This document shows, in pieces, positions 34,183 to 42,833 of a stretch of DNA of 43,861 nt. The translations under genes and the position numbers were made by a program. The stretch covers positions 1-43,861 of the forward strand of contig DAIPIU010000022.1 in the NCBI GenBank assembly GCA_036770645.1. Reading direction: 5' to 3'. Position 1 is the first letter of the stretch. Each line of letters starts with the position of its first letter. The notes under the pieces were generated by a model. The model was not told the origin of the DNA, searched no databases, and saw only the letters and a program-made list of their open reading frames with translations. Origin of the DNA: Rubrimonas sp036770645 (lineage in GTDB: Bacteria > Pseudomonadota > Alphaproteobacteria > Rhodobacterales > Rhodobacteraceae).

Positions 34183-35187
34183 ATGACGACCCGACTGACC
34201 CTTTCCGACATCGAAGGGCTCGCGCTGCGCGCGCTGCTCCGCGCGGGGGCCTCTCCCCTGCAGGCGGCGCCCGTGGCGCGGTCGATCCGTGCGGCCGAGG
34301 CCGAGGGCGCCCGCGGGATCGGCCTCGGCTACCTGCCGTGGTACTGCCGCCACCTGCGCGTCGGAAAGATCGACGGCGCGGCCGCGCCCGCGCTGTCGCG
34401 GCCGAGGCCGGCGGGCGTCGCGGTCGACGCGGGCGGCGGCTTCGCCCACCCCGCTTACGAGGCGGGGGAAGCGGCGCTCGTGGAGGCCGCGCGCGAGTTC
34501 GGCCTCGCGGCGATCGGCGTGCGCGGGGCCTACGCCTGCGGGGTGCTGGGCTATTTCACCGACCGGCTGGCGCGGGCCGGCCTCGTGGCGCTGGCCGCCA
34601 CCAACGCCTCGGCCACCATGGCCGCGTGGGGCGGGGCGCGGCCGTTCTTCGGCACCAACCCGTGGTCCTTCGCGGCCCCGCGCGGCGGCGCGGACCCGCT
34701 CGTGATCGACGCATCGGCCGCGGCGACCGCCTATGTCACCCTGGCCGCCGCCGCCGCGACCGGCGCGCCGCTGCCGCCGGGCTGGGCGCATGACGCAGAA
34801 GGCCGGCCGACCACCGACCCGGAGGCGGCGATGGCCGGGACCATCGCGCCCGCCGGCGGCCACAAGGGCGCGGCGCTCGCCCTGATGGTCGAGACGCTGG
34901 CGGCGGGGCTCACCGGCGCGACCTGGTCGCATGCGGCCTCGTCCCTCGGCACGGACGATGGCGGGCCGCCCGGCCTCGGGCAGTTCTTCCTCGCCATCGA
35001 TCCCGGGGCGCTGGGGGCCGGCGGCTTCCCCGCCCGGCTGGACGCGATGCTGGCGGAGATGACGGCCGAACCCGGCGCGCGCGTCCCCGGCGACCGCCGC
35101 CACGCCAGCCGCGCCCGCGCAACGGTCGAGGGCGTGACGGTGGACGGGGCGCAGATGGCCGTCCTGCGCGCGCTGGCGGGGGATTGA
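34183..35187 (+). CDS. Ldh2/malate-dehydrogenase family NAD(P)-dependent oxidoreductase
   Basis: A 334-residue member of the type 2 malate/L-lactate/ureidoglycolate dehydrogenase family, which also includes delta1-piperideine-2-carboxylate reductase. Family features are ALVEAAREFGLAAIGVRGA, ALAATNASATMAAWGG, PFFGTNPWSFAAP and GGHKGAALALMVE. It is unrelated to classical Rossmann-fold malate dehydrogenases. It sits between the binding protein and the two permeases of an ABC importer, so its substrate is probably the imported hydroxy-, oxo- or imino-acid (inference). Confidence 0.88.
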   Translation: MTTRLTLSDIEGLALRALLRAGASPLQAAPVARSIRAAEAEGARGIGLGYLPWYCRHLRVGKIDGAAAPALSRPRPAGVAVDAGGGFAHPAYEAGEAALVEAAREFGLAAIGVRGAYACGVLGYFTDRLARAGLVALAATNASATMAAWGGARPFFGTNPWSFAAPRGGADPLVIDASAAATAYVTLAAAAATGAPLPPGWAHDAEGRPTTDPEAAMAGTIAPAGGHKGAALALMVETLAAGLTGATWSHAASSLGTDDGGPPGLGQFFLAIDPGALGAGGFPARLDAMLAEMTAEPGARVPGDRRHASRARATVEGVTVDGAQMAVLRALAGD

Positions 35188-35192
35188 GGGGG

Positions 35193-36131
35193 ATGGGTCT
35201 GCTCACACTGATCGCCCGGCGGCTGGCGCTCATGGCGGGCACCATGCTGGTGGTGTCGATCCTCGTGTTTCTGCTGCTGGAATACGACGTGCAGAGCGTG
35301 GCGGTGAAGGTGCTCGGGCCGTTCTCGACGCTCGAGCAGCGCCAGATCTGGCTCGAGGCGAACGGCTACACCGACCCCGCGCTGACGCGATACCTGCGCT
35401 GGCTGGGCGGCATCCTGCAGGGCGATTTCGGCATGAGCCAGCGCTTCCGCCGCCCCGTGTCCGAGGTGCTCTGGCCCCGCCTGGCCAACACCGCGCTGCT
35501 CGGCGCGATCACGCTGGCCATCGTCAGCGTGCTGGGACTGGGGCTCGGCGTGCTGGCCGGCGTGAACGAGGGGCGGCCGCTCGACCGGATGATCTCGGTG
35601 CTGTCGGTGATCACCACCTCGGTGCCCGAATTCGCCTCGGCCGTGCTGCTGTCCGCGGTGTTCGTGTTCGGCCTGGGCTGGCTGCCCGGCACCTCCGGCA
35701 TGGCGGCGGGCTTCGACCCCTGGCAGTTGGTGCTGCCGGTGATGGTGCTGGTGCTTTATGATTTCGGCTACATAGCGCGCCTCACCCGCGCCTCGATGGC
35801 CGAGACCATGCGCGCCAACTACGTCCGCACCGCGCGGCTGAAGGGGCTAGGCCACTGGGCGGTGGTGACGCGCCACGCCCTGCGTAACGCGCTGATCGCG
35901 CCCTACACGGTGCTGGTCCTGCAGATCAACTGGCTGCTGTCGGGCGTGATCGTGGTCGAGTTCTTCTTCGCCTACAAGGGTTTCGGGGCGCTGCTGCTCG
36001 AGGCGTCGCTGCATCAGGACATCTACCTCATCCAGGCCTGCGCCATCGTGGCGGTGTTCGCGGCGGTGGCCAGCCAGGCGATCTCGGATGTGGGCTATGT
36101 GCTGCTGAACCCGCGGATGCGCGTCGCATGA
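35193..36131 (+). CDS. DppB/OppB-type ABC transporter permease
   Basis: A 312-residue permease with about six helices. The N-terminal LIARRLALMAGTMLVVSILVF and the cytoplasmic EAA-like loop (YVRTARLKGLGHWAVVTRHA, LRNALIAP) define the family. The ATG at 35193 directly follows GAGGGGG; a TTG at 35184 in the same frame is an alternative start. It overlaps the next permease by 4 bp. Confidence 0.93.
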   Translation: MGLLTLIARRLALMAGTMLVVSILVFLLLEYDVQSVAVKVLGPFSTLEQRQIWLEANGYTDPALTRYLRWLGGILQGDFGMSQRFRRPVSEVLWPRLANTALLGAITLAIVSVLGLGLGVLAGVNEGRPLDRMISVLSVITTSVPEFASAVLLSAVFVFGLGWLPGTSGMAAGFDPWQLVLPVMVLVLYDFGYIARLTRASMAETMRANYVRTARLKGLGHWAVVTRHALRNALIAPYTVLVLQINWLLSGVIVVEFFFAYKGFGALLLEASLHQDIYLIQACAIVAVFAAVASQAISDVGYVLLNPRMRVA

Positions 36132-37036
36132 CGGGGGTGCTGAGGCTCATCGGCGAAAGCTGGATGTCGATCATCGGCGCCGCCATCGTGGCGTTCTGGG
36201 TGATCGTCGCGGTGTTCGCGGACTTTCTCGCGCCCTTCCCGCCCAACGCCACGCTGGCGCCGCTGCAAAGGCCGCTGGCCGACGCGATCCTCGCCGCGAC
36301 GGCGAACCTGAACGGCGTGCAAGCTTCCGCCCTGTGCGCGGCGACGGACATCGCCGGGCGGGTGGATTGCGGGACCTTCTGGCTGGGCACCGACACCATC
36401 GGGCGCGACATCCTCAGCCGCATCATCCACGGCGCGCGCACCGTGCTGGTCTATGCGCCGCTGGCCACGCTGCTCGCCTATGTCGTGGGGGCCAGCATGG
36501 GGCTGATGGCGGGCTACAAGGGCGGCTGGGTGGACGACGCGCTGTCCTTCCTGGGCAACGTCATCCTCAGCTTCCCGGTGCTGGTGCTCTACATCCTCAT
36601 CATCTCCGTGGTGGGCTCGTCCGGCACCAACATCCTGATCGCCGTGGTGTTCGCCTCCGCCCCCGGGATCATGCGCATCGTGCGCGGGCTGACCATGGAC
36701 ATCCGCAACCGCGAATACGTCATGGCGGCCCAGACCCGGGGCGAGCCGCTGTGGCGCGTGCTGTTCGTCGAGATCCTGCCCAACGTCCGCGGCCCGCTGA
36801 TCGTCGATTTCTGCGTGCGCATCGGCTACGTCACCATCACCATCGGGGTGCTGGGCTTCCTCGGCCTCGGCCTGCCGCCGCCGGATCCGGACTGGGGCGG
36901 CATGGTGAACGAGACGCGCCAGATGGCGCTGGTGTTCCCGCACATGCCGCTGTTCCCCTGCCTCGCGATCAGCTCGCTGGTGCTGGGCTTCAACCTGCTG
37001 GCCGACGGCCTGAACGAAAGCGCCATGCGCGACTGA
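36128..37036 (+). CDS. DppC/OppC-type ABC transporter permease
   Basis: A 302-residue permease. GTDTIGRDILSRIIHGAR is the hallmark of DppC/OppC, and the EAA loop reads YVMAAQTRGEPLWRVLFVEI with LPNVRGPL. The family C-terminus is present (SSLVLGFNLLADGLNE). It is the last gene of the locus. The expected DppD/DppF ATPases are absent; a tRNA on the opposite strand follows 31 bp later. Confidence 0.93.
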   Translation: MTGVLRLIGESWMSIIGAAIVAFWVIVAVFADFLAPFPPNATLAPLQRPLADAILAATANLNGVQASALCAATDIAGRVDCGTFWLGTDTIGRDILSRIIHGARTVLVYAPLATLLAYVVGASMGLMAGYKGGWVDDALSFLGNVILSFPVLVLYILIISVVGSSGTNILIAVVFASAPGIMRIVRGLTMDIRNREYVMAAQTRGEPLWRVLFVEILPNVRGPLIVDFCVRIGYVTITIGVLGFLGLGLPPPDPDWGGMVNETRQMALVFPHMPLFPCLAISSLVLGFNLLADGLNESAMRD

Positions 37037-37067
37037 CGCGACGCCGCTGGCAGGGTCGGGGGAGAGG

Positions 37068-37143
37068 TGGTGGGCGGTACTGGGCTCGAACCAGTGACCC
37101 CAGCGATGTGAACACTGTGCTCTACCAACTGAGCTAACCGCCC
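37068..37143 (-). tRNA. tRNA-Val (anticodon CAC)
   Basis: The 76-base gene folds as a full cloverleaf on the minus strand. The acceptor GGGCGGT pairs with ACCGCCC. The D arm is TAGCTCAGTTGGTAGAGC, the anticodon stem CAGTG/CGCTG has loop TTCACAT, and the T arm contains GGTTCGAGCC. Loop positions 3-5 read CAC, decoding GUG (valine). The discriminator A and CCA end are encoded. Confidence 0.97.
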
Positions 37144-37326
37144 CCACGCAGCGCGATCTACCCAGCGCCGGCGGGGTGGTCAAGGGCCGGCGCGCCCTTC
37201 ATGCCGGATTGCGGCCGGTCCGGCCGCCGCGGCGGCTTCCCAAGGCGCGCCCCATGATGTAAGCGCCCTCTTCTGTCGCGGCGCGCTCACCCCTGGAGGA
37301 GCGCCGCATCGAAAAGGGAGCGACCC

Positions 37327-37929
37327 ATGGCCGGGATGACCGAGCTCGAGGCCACGGCGCGCGCGGGGACGGGCAAGGGGGCCGCCCGGGCTGCGCGACG
37401 CAATGGCTATGTGCCTGGCGTGATCTACGGGGGCGGCGAGCCGCCCCAGGCGATCGCCATCAAGTACAACGCCCTGTTCAAGATGCTGAAGAAGGGGCGG
37501 TTCATGTCGACCCTTCACAACGTCAAGGTGGACGGGACGGACAACCGCGTGGTCTGCCGCGCGGTGCAGAAGGACGTGGTGATGGACACCCCGGTCCACA
37601 TCGACTTCCAGCGCCTGTCGGACACCTCGCGCATCAAGCTGTTCGTGCCGGTCGAGTTCGAGAACCACCCGGCCTCGCCCGGCCTCAAGCGCGGCGGCAC
37701 GCTGAACGTGGCCCGCCACGAGGTCGAGCTGCACGTGACGGCCGGCGACATCCCGGAGAAGATCACCGTCGACCTGACCGGCGTGAAGATGGACGACGTC
37801 ATCAAGATCTCGTCCGTCGCGCTGCCGCCGGGCGTGTCGGCCGTGATCGACCGCGACTTCACCATCGCCAGCGTCCACCCGCCGGCGGGCTTCGTCGACA
37901 CCGAGGAGACGGAGGAGGCGGCGGGCTGA
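37327..37929 (+). CDS. rplY: 50S ribosomal protein L25/general stress protein Ctc
   Basis: A 200-residue ribosomal protein that binds 5S rRNA. The N-terminal L25 domain (LEATARAGTGKGAARAARRNGYVPGVIYGG, in two parts) is followed by the TL5/CTC C-terminal beta domain with FVPVEFENHPASPGLKRGG and the acidic end DTEETEEAAG. An AAGGGAG ribosome site precedes the ATG. It is followed after 40 bp by pth, a common pairing in alphaproteobacteria. The 183-bp gap before it, shared with the tRNA, should hold both promoters; I cannot mark them. Confidence 0.97.
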   Translation: MAGMTELEATARAGTGKGAARAARRNGYVPGVIYGGGEPPQAIAIKYNALFKMLKKGRFMSTLHNVKVDGTDNRVVCRAVQKDVVMDTPVHIDFQRLSDTSRIKLFVPVEFENHPASPGLKRGGTLNVARHEVELHVTAGDIPEKITVDLTGVKMDDVIKISSVALPPGVSAVIDRDFTIASVHPPAGFVDTEETEEAAG

Positions 37930-37969
37930 GGCCCGTCCGCGCAGCGGCAGGGGCCGGAGGGAGGCGCGC

Positions 37970-38668
37970 GTGAAGCTTCTCGTCGGCCTCGGCAACCCGG
38001 GCGGCCGCCATGCCGGCAACCGCCACAATGTCGGATGGATGGCGGTCGACGCGATCGCGGCCCGCCACGGCTTCGCCCCGGAACGGTCGAAGTTGCAGGG
38101 CCGGCTGGCCGAAGGGCGGCTCGCGGGCGACCGCGCCGCGATCCTGAAGCCCGAGACCTTCATGAATCTTTCGGGCCAGTCCGTCGGCGAGGCGCTGCGC
38201 TTCTTCAAGGTCGCGCCCGCCGACGTGGTGGTGTTCCACGACGAGCTCGACCTGCCGCCCGGCCGGCTGCGGGTCAAGCAGGGCGGCGGCCATGCCGGCC
38301 ACAACGGGCTGCGCTCGCTGCACCAGCACATCGGCGAGCATTACGGCCGGGTGCGCATCGGCATCGGCCACCCCGGCGACAAGGCCCGCGTCGTCGCCTA
38401 TGTGCTCGACGATTTCGCGAAGGACGAGGCCGAGGGATGGCTTCCGCCGCTGCTCGAGGCCGTGGCGAAGGCCGCGCCGATCCTGATGGGCGATCCCGCG
38501 GGCTTCCAGGCGGCCGTCGCCCGCGCGCTCGCCCCCCCGCCGCCGCCCGCGCCGCCGAAGGCCCCGCGCCCGGCGCGCGGCGCCGATGCCGGCGCCAGTG
38601 GGGCCGATGCGCCGCCGCCGGGTCCCTTCGACGCGCTGCGCGGCCTAGGGCGCGACGGGGACTCATGA
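37970..38668 (+). CDS. pth: Peptidyl-tRNA hydrolase
   Basis: A 232-residue enzyme that releases peptides from dropped-off peptidyl-tRNA. Catalytic His19 is in GNRHNVGW, Asn9 in GLGNPG, and VFHDELDLPPGRLRVKQGGG and HAGHNGLRS complete the active-site region. A low-complexity Ala/Pro tail from about residue 185 is extra relative to E. coli Pth (194 residues) but common in alphaproteobacteria. The GTG start at 37970 follows GGAGGGAGG. Confidence 0.96.
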   Translation: MKLLVGLGNPGGRHAGNRHNVGWMAVDAIAARHGFAPERSKLQGRLAEGRLAGDRAAILKPETFMNLSGQSVGEALRFFKVAPADVVVFHDELDLPPGRLRVKQGGGHAGHNGLRSLHQHIGEHYGRVRIGIGHPGDKARVVAYVLDDFAKDEAEGWLPPLLEAVAKAAPILMGDPAGFQAAVARALAPPPPPAPPKAPRPARGADAGASGADAPPPGPFDALRGLGRDGDS

Positions 38669-38732
38669 GCGCCCCGGCGCCCCCCGGCCCGCGACGCGGC
38701 GCGCGGGCCGCCCGGCCGCATGGGGGCCCCCG

Positions 38733-39662
38733 ATGCTGTCGCCGCTGACGCTGTCCGCCCCCGGCGGCGCACCGCCCGACCGGCTCGCCGGCTATGTGCG
38801 CCGCGTCACGGGCTGGCGGCAGCTGGCGCTGGCGGGGGTGGCGCTGCTGGCCACGGCCGCCAACCTCGCGCCCATCGAGCTGCAGCGGCGCATGCTCGAC
38901 CAGGCGATCCTGCCCGGCGACGTCGACCTGCTGTGGCGGCTCGCCGGGCTCTACGCGGCCGCGGCGGTGATCCACAACCTGCTGCGCTTCGCGCTGCGCA
39001 CCGGGCAGGGCTGGCTGGGCGAAAGCGCGGTGCTGCGGGCGCGCACCACGCTGCTGGCGCTCGAGCGCGGGCGGCGCGCGCAGGGCATGGCCCCGGACGG
39101 GGCCTCGGTGTCGGTGCTCGGGGCCGAACTCGACAAGCTCGGCGGGTTCATCGGCGCATCGCCCAGCCAGGCCGTGGCCAATCTCGCCATGCTGGTCGGG
39201 GTGCTGGGCTACATGCTCTATGCCGAGCCGACGCTGGCGGGGATCAGCCTGCTGCTGCTGGCCCCGAACCTGATCCTGACCCCGCTGGTGCAGCGGCGGC
39301 TGAACGCGCTGACCCGGGTGCAGGTCGCGACGCTGCGCGCCTTCGGCGACAGCGTGCTGTCCGGCTGCGACGACACGGTGACGGGCCCGATGAAGGACAC
39401 GCTGTATCGCAACCGCATCCTGTTCCACCTGTGGAAGAACCTGCTCAAGACGGCGCTCGGGGTGCTGGGGGCCGCCGCGCCTCTGGGTGCGCTGCTGGTC
39501 GGCGGGCTGCTGGTCATCCGCGGCGAGGCGACCCCCGGGCTGATCTTCGCCTTCCTGTCGGCTTTCTCGCGCCTTGCCGGGCCGATCCGCGACCTCATGG
39601 CATTCTATCGCGAGGCCGCGCAGGCCGGCGTGCGCTACGAGATGGTCAGACGGTGGATGTGA
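38733..39662 (+). CDS. ABC exporter-type transmembrane-domain protein without an ATPase domain
   Basis: 309 residues with the layout of a type IV (exporter) ABC transmembrane domain: about six helices and long cytoplasmic helices (LVQRRLNALTRVQVATLRAF, IRDLMAFYREAAQAGVRYE). It ends where the linker to the nucleotide-binding domain would begin (MVRRWM). Downstream there is only an 18-bp gap to the convergent irr gene, so no ATPase domain follows. It may need an ATPase encoded elsewhere, or be a remnant. A 27-codon ORF overlapping the pth stop (ATGA at 38665) precedes it and may help coupling. Confidence 0.8.
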   Translation: MLSPLTLSAPGGAPPDRLAGYVRRVTGWRQLALAGVALLATAANLAPIELQRRMLDQAILPGDVDLLWRLAGLYAAAAVIHNLLRFALRTGQGWLGESAVLRARTTLLALERGRRAQGMAPDGASVSVLGAELDKLGGFIGASPSQAVANLAMLVGVLGYMLYAEPTLAGISLLLLAPNLILTPLVQRRLNALTRVQVATLRAFGDSVLSGCDDTVTGPMKDTLYRNRILFHLWKNLLKTALGVLGAAAPLGALLVGGLLVIRGEATPGLIFAFLSAFSRLAGPIRDLMAFYREAAQAGVRYEMVRRWM

Positions 39663-39680
39663 GGGCGGCGCGCCCGGGAC

Positions 39681-40139
39681 TCAGCTGCGGCGCAGCCGGA
39701 TCACCACCTCGACCCGGGCGATCTCGGTGCCGGGGGGCGCGTCGGGAAGGCGGGCGAAGGCCACCGATCCGGGCGGCGCATCGGTCAGCGCGCCGTCTTC
39801 CTCGCTGTAGAAATGGATGTGCTCGTCGGTGCGCGTGTCGAAATAGCTGCGCGAGCCGTCGACCGTGATCTCGGTCATCAGCCCGGCATCCGTGAAGCAT
39901 TTCAAGGTGTTGTAGACTGTCGCCAGCGCCACGCCCATGCCGGCCGCCTTGGATGCCTCGTGCAGCGCCTCGGCCGTGACGTGGCGGTGCCGGCCGTCGC
40001 CGACAAGCACGCGCGCGAGGGCACGGCGCTGGCGCGTGGGCCGAAGCCCCGCGCGCAGCAGCCAGGCGTCGGCGCGCTGTTCGGCGCTGACGCCGGCCGC
40101 GCGATCGAGCCCGAAGATTTCGTCATGCTCTTCCATCAC
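39681..40139 (-). CDS. irr: Fur-family iron response regulator Irr
   Basis: About 152 residues. The Fur-type winged helix is at roughly 30-85 (LRPTRQRRALARVL, VALATVYNTLKCFTDAGL), followed by VDGSRSYFDT and the H-x-H motif in DEHIHFYSEE (H107, H109). ATVYNTL with SYFDT and the histidine-rich segment followed by EE is typical of alphaproteobacterial Irr, a haem-responsive repressor/activator of iron genes. Its place next to fabA-fabB-fabI supports the call. The start is GTG 40139 or ATG 40136; GAGGG at 11 bases favours the GTG. It is divergent from fabA. Confidence 0.9.
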   Translation of the reverse strand: MMEEHDEIFGLDRAAGVSAEQRADAWLLRAGLRPTRQRRALARVLVGDGRHRHVTAEALHEASKAAGMGVALATVYNTLKCFTDAGLMTEITVDGSRSYFDTRTDEHIHFYSEEDGALTDAPPGSVAFARLPDAPPGTEIARVEVVIRLRRS

Positions 40140-40162
40140 AAGTCAGTTTACCCTCATAATCG

Positions 40163-40177
40163 GCACTGCGCCAGTGC
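40163..40177. promoter_or_regulatory. Inverted repeat in the irr-fabA divergent promoter region
   Basis: GCACTG-CGC-CAGTGC is a perfect 6-bp inverted repeat in the 111-bp region between irr and fabA. It could bind a regulator acting on either gene. It does not resemble an ICE box (Irr site). Confidence 0.35.
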
Positions 40178-40250
40178 GCTGCCACCCTGCCTTGCGCCTC
40201 GCGCGCAACGGGTGCTAGGGGAATTGCCGGGCAGGGGCACGGGGCTCGAA

Positions 40251-40760
40251 ATGGCAGAGCGCGAAACGAGTTACGATTTCGAGGGGCTGATGCGCTGTGC
40301 GCGGGGCGAACTGTTCGGCCCGGGCAACGCCCAGCTCCCCGCCCCGCCGATGCTGATGATGCACCGCATCACGGCAATCGAGCCGGAGGGCGGCGCCCAT
40401 GGCAAGGGCCGCATCGCCGCCGAATTCGACATCGCGCCCGACCAGTGGTTCTTCCAGTGCCACTTCCTCGGCGACCCGGTGATGCCCGGCTGCCTCGGGC
40501 TCGACGCGCTGTGGCAGCTGACCGGCTTCTACCTCGGCTGGCTGGGCATGGCGGGCAAGGGCCGGGCGCTGGGCGTGGGCGAGGTCAAGTTCTCGGGCAT
40601 GGTCACGCCGTCGGTGCGCCTCGTGCGCTACACGGTGGACTTCAAGCGCATCATCGACCGCAAGCTGAAGCTCGGCATCGCGGACGGAACGATGGAAGCC
40701 GACGGGCAGACCATCTATGTGACGACGGACATGCGGGTCGGCCTGTTCCAGCAGGCCTGA
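40251..40760 (+). CDS. fabA: 3-hydroxydecanoyl-ACP dehydratase/isomerase
   Basis: A 169-residue hot-dog enzyme that dehydrates 3-hydroxydecanoyl-ACP and isomerises the product, the entry to anaerobic unsaturated fatty acid synthesis. The active-site His71 and Asp85 lie in FFQCHFLGDPVMPG and CLGLDALWQL. Length and sequence are those of FabA rather than FabZ. It leads the fabA-fabB-fabI operon. Confidence 0.97.
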   Translation: MAERETSYDFEGLMRCARGELFGPGNAQLPAPPMLMMHRITAIEPEGGAHGKGRIAAEFDIAPDQWFFQCHFLGDPVMPGCLGLDALWQLTGFYLGWLGMAGKGRALGVGEVKFSGMVTPSVRLVRYTVDFKRIIDRKLKLGIADGTMEADGQTIYVTTDMRVGLFQQA

Positions 40761-40806
40761 GAGCGCCCGGGTTCGCCGGGCCGACAGACGGGGAGGAGAA
40801 GGGCGG

Positions 40807-42030
40807 ATGCGGCGCGTCGTCGTCACCGGCATGGGCATCGTGAGTTCGATCGGCTCGAACACGCAGGACGTCACGGCATCGCTGCGCGAGGGGCGGTCGG
40901 GCATCAGCTTCGCCCCGGACTACGCCGATCGCGGCTTCCGCTGCCAGGTCCATGGCGCGCCGGACATCGATCTCGACGCCCTGATCGACAAGCGCGACCG
41001 CCGCTTCATGGGCGACGGCGCCGCCTTCAACTTCGTGGCGATGCAGCAGGCGGTGAAGGACAGCGGGCTCGAGCCGCGCGAGGTCAGCCACGAGCGCACG
41101 GGCCTGATCATGGGCTCGGGCGGGCCGTCGACCCGCAACCTGTTCCTGGCGCACCAGATCGTGCTCGAGAAGGGCAGCCCCAAGCGCATGGGGCCGTTCA
41201 TGGTCACGCGCGGCATGTCCTCGACCAACTCCGCCTGCCTCGCCACGCCGTTCCGGATCAAGGGCGTGAACTACTCGATCACCTCGGCCTGCTCGACCTC
41301 GGCGCACTGCATCGGCAACGGCGCGGAGCTGATCCAGTTCGGCAAGCAGGACATCGTGTTCGCCGGCGGCGGCGAGGAGCTCGACTGGACGCTGTCCTGC
41401 CTGTTCGACGCCATGGGCGCGATGTCGTCGAAGTACAACGACACGCCGCAGCGCGCCTCGCGCGCCTTCGACGCCGGGCGCGACGGCTTCGTGATCGCCG
41501 GCGGCGGCGGCGTGGTGGTGCTCGAGGAACTCGAGCACGCGCTGGCCCGCGGCGCGCGCATCTACGCCGAGGTCACCGGCTACGGGGCCACCTCGGACGG
41601 CTACGACATGGTGGCCCCCTCGGGCGAAGGGGCGGAGCGCTGCATGAAGCTCGCCGTCTCGACGCTGGGCGAACGCCGCGTCGACTACATCAACGCGCAT
41701 GGCACCTCGACGCCGGCCGGCGACGTGACCGAGGTCGAGGCGGTGCGGCGGGTGTTCGGCGACGACCATCCCCCGATCAGCTCGACCAAGTCGCTGACCG
41801 GCCATTCGCTGGGCGCGACCGGCGTGCAGGAGGCGATCTACTGCCTTCTGATGCTGCAGGGCGACTTCATCGCGGCTTCGGCCAATGTCGAGACGCTGGA
41901 TCCCGCCCTGCGCGCGGAGGAGATCTGCACGCGCCTCGTCGACAACGCAGGGCTCGACACGGTGCTGTCCAACAGCTTCGGCTTCGGCGGCACCAACGCG
42001 ACGCTGGCCCTCAGCCGCTATCATGGCTGA
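40807..42030 (+). CDS. fabB: Beta-ketoacyl-ACP synthase I
   Basis: A 407-residue condensing enzyme. The nucleophile Cys162 is in ITSACSTSAHC. The two catalytic histidines are in NAHGTSTPAGD and KSLTGHSLGATG, and the C-terminal SFGFGGTNATL closes the active site. Placement after fabA identifies it as FabB, which elongates cis-3-decenoyl-ACP. It overlaps fabI by 8 bp. Confidence 0.97.
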   Translation: MRRVVVTGMGIVSSIGSNTQDVTASLREGRSGISFAPDYADRGFRCQVHGAPDIDLDALIDKRDRRFMGDGAAFNFVAMQQAVKDSGLEPREVSHERTGLIMGSGGPSTRNLFLAHQIVLEKGSPKRMGPFMVTRGMSSTNSACLATPFRIKGVNYSITSACSTSAHCIGNGAELIQFGKQDIVFAGGGEELDWTLSCLFDAMGAMSSKYNDTPQRASRAFDAGRDGFVIAGGGGVVVLEELEHALARGARIYAEVTGYGATSDGYDMVAPSGEGAERCMKLAVSTLGERRVDYINAHGTSTPAGDVTEVEAVRRVFGDDHPPISSTKSLTGHSLGATGVQEAIYCLLMLQGDFIAASANVETLDPALRAEEICTRLVDNAGLDTVLSNSFGFGGTNATLALSRYHG

Positions 42031-42823
42031 CGCGATGCGCCTGATGGAGGGCAAGCGCGGGCTGGTGATGGGCGTGGCCAACGACCACTCCATCGCCTGG
42101 GGCATCGCCCGCACGCTCGCCGCCCATGGCGCGCAGATCGCGCTGACCTACCAGGGCGAGGCCTTCGGGCGGCGCGTGCAGCCGCTGGCCGACAGCATCG
42201 GGGCCGCGCCGCTGCTGCCGGCCGAGGTGCAGGACGATTCCAGCCTCGACGCGGTGTTCGCGCGGCTGGCGGCCGACTGGGGCACGATGGACTTCCTCGT
42301 CCATGCCATCGCCTACAGCGACAAGGCGGAGCTGACGGGGCGCTACGCCGACACCAGCCGCGCCAACTTCCTCCAGACCATGGAGATCAGCTGCTACAGC
42401 TTCGTCGACGTGACGCGCCGGGCGGCGGCGCTGATGCCGGCGGGCGGGGCGGCGCTGACGCTGACCTATCTCGGCGCGCAGCGCGTCATGCCCAGCTACA
42501 ACGTCATGGGGGTGGCCAAGGCCGCGCTCGAGGCCAGCGTGCGCTACCTCGCCAAGGATCTCGGGCCCGACGGCGTGCGGGTCAACGCGCTCAGCCCCGG
42601 CCCCATGCGCACGCTGGCGGGCTCGGCCATCGGCGGGGCCCGGCGCGTTTTCAAGGCCAGCGCCGAGGCCGCGCCGCTGCGCCGCAACGCCTCGCTCGAC
42701 GAGGTCGGCGGCGCGGCGCTGTTCCTGCTGTCCGACCTCGGCGCGGGGGTCACCGGAGAGGTGGTCTTCGTCGATTCGGGCTATCATGTCATGGGCATGG
42801 CGCCGCTGGCGCCGGAAGCGTAG
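42023..42823 (+). CDS. fabI: Enoyl-ACP reductase (NADH)
   Basis: A 266-residue short-chain dehydrogenase that reduces enoyl-ACP. The nucleotide-binding start is GLVMGVANDHSIAWGIA. The FabI catalytic set is Tyr149, Tyr159 and Lys166, within LTYLGAQRVMPSYN and VMGVAKAALE. SPGPMRTLAGSAI is the substrate-binding loop. The ATG at 42023 overlaps the end of fabB; an ATG at 42035 is possible. With fabA and fabB it forms one transcription unit. Confidence 0.96.
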   Translation: MADAMRLMEGKRGLVMGVANDHSIAWGIARTLAAHGAQIALTYQGEAFGRRVQPLADSIGAAPLLPAEVQDDSSLDAVFARLAADWGTMDFLVHAIAYSDKAELTGRYADTSRANFLQTMEISCYSFVDVTRRAAALMPAGGAALTLTYLGAQRVMPSYNVMGVAKAALEASVRYLAKDLGPDGVRVNALSPGPMRTLAGSAIGGARRVFKASAEAAPLRRNASLDEVGGAALFLLSDLGAGVTGEVVFVDSGYHVMGMAPLAPEA

Positions 42824-42833
42824 GGAAACCCCG

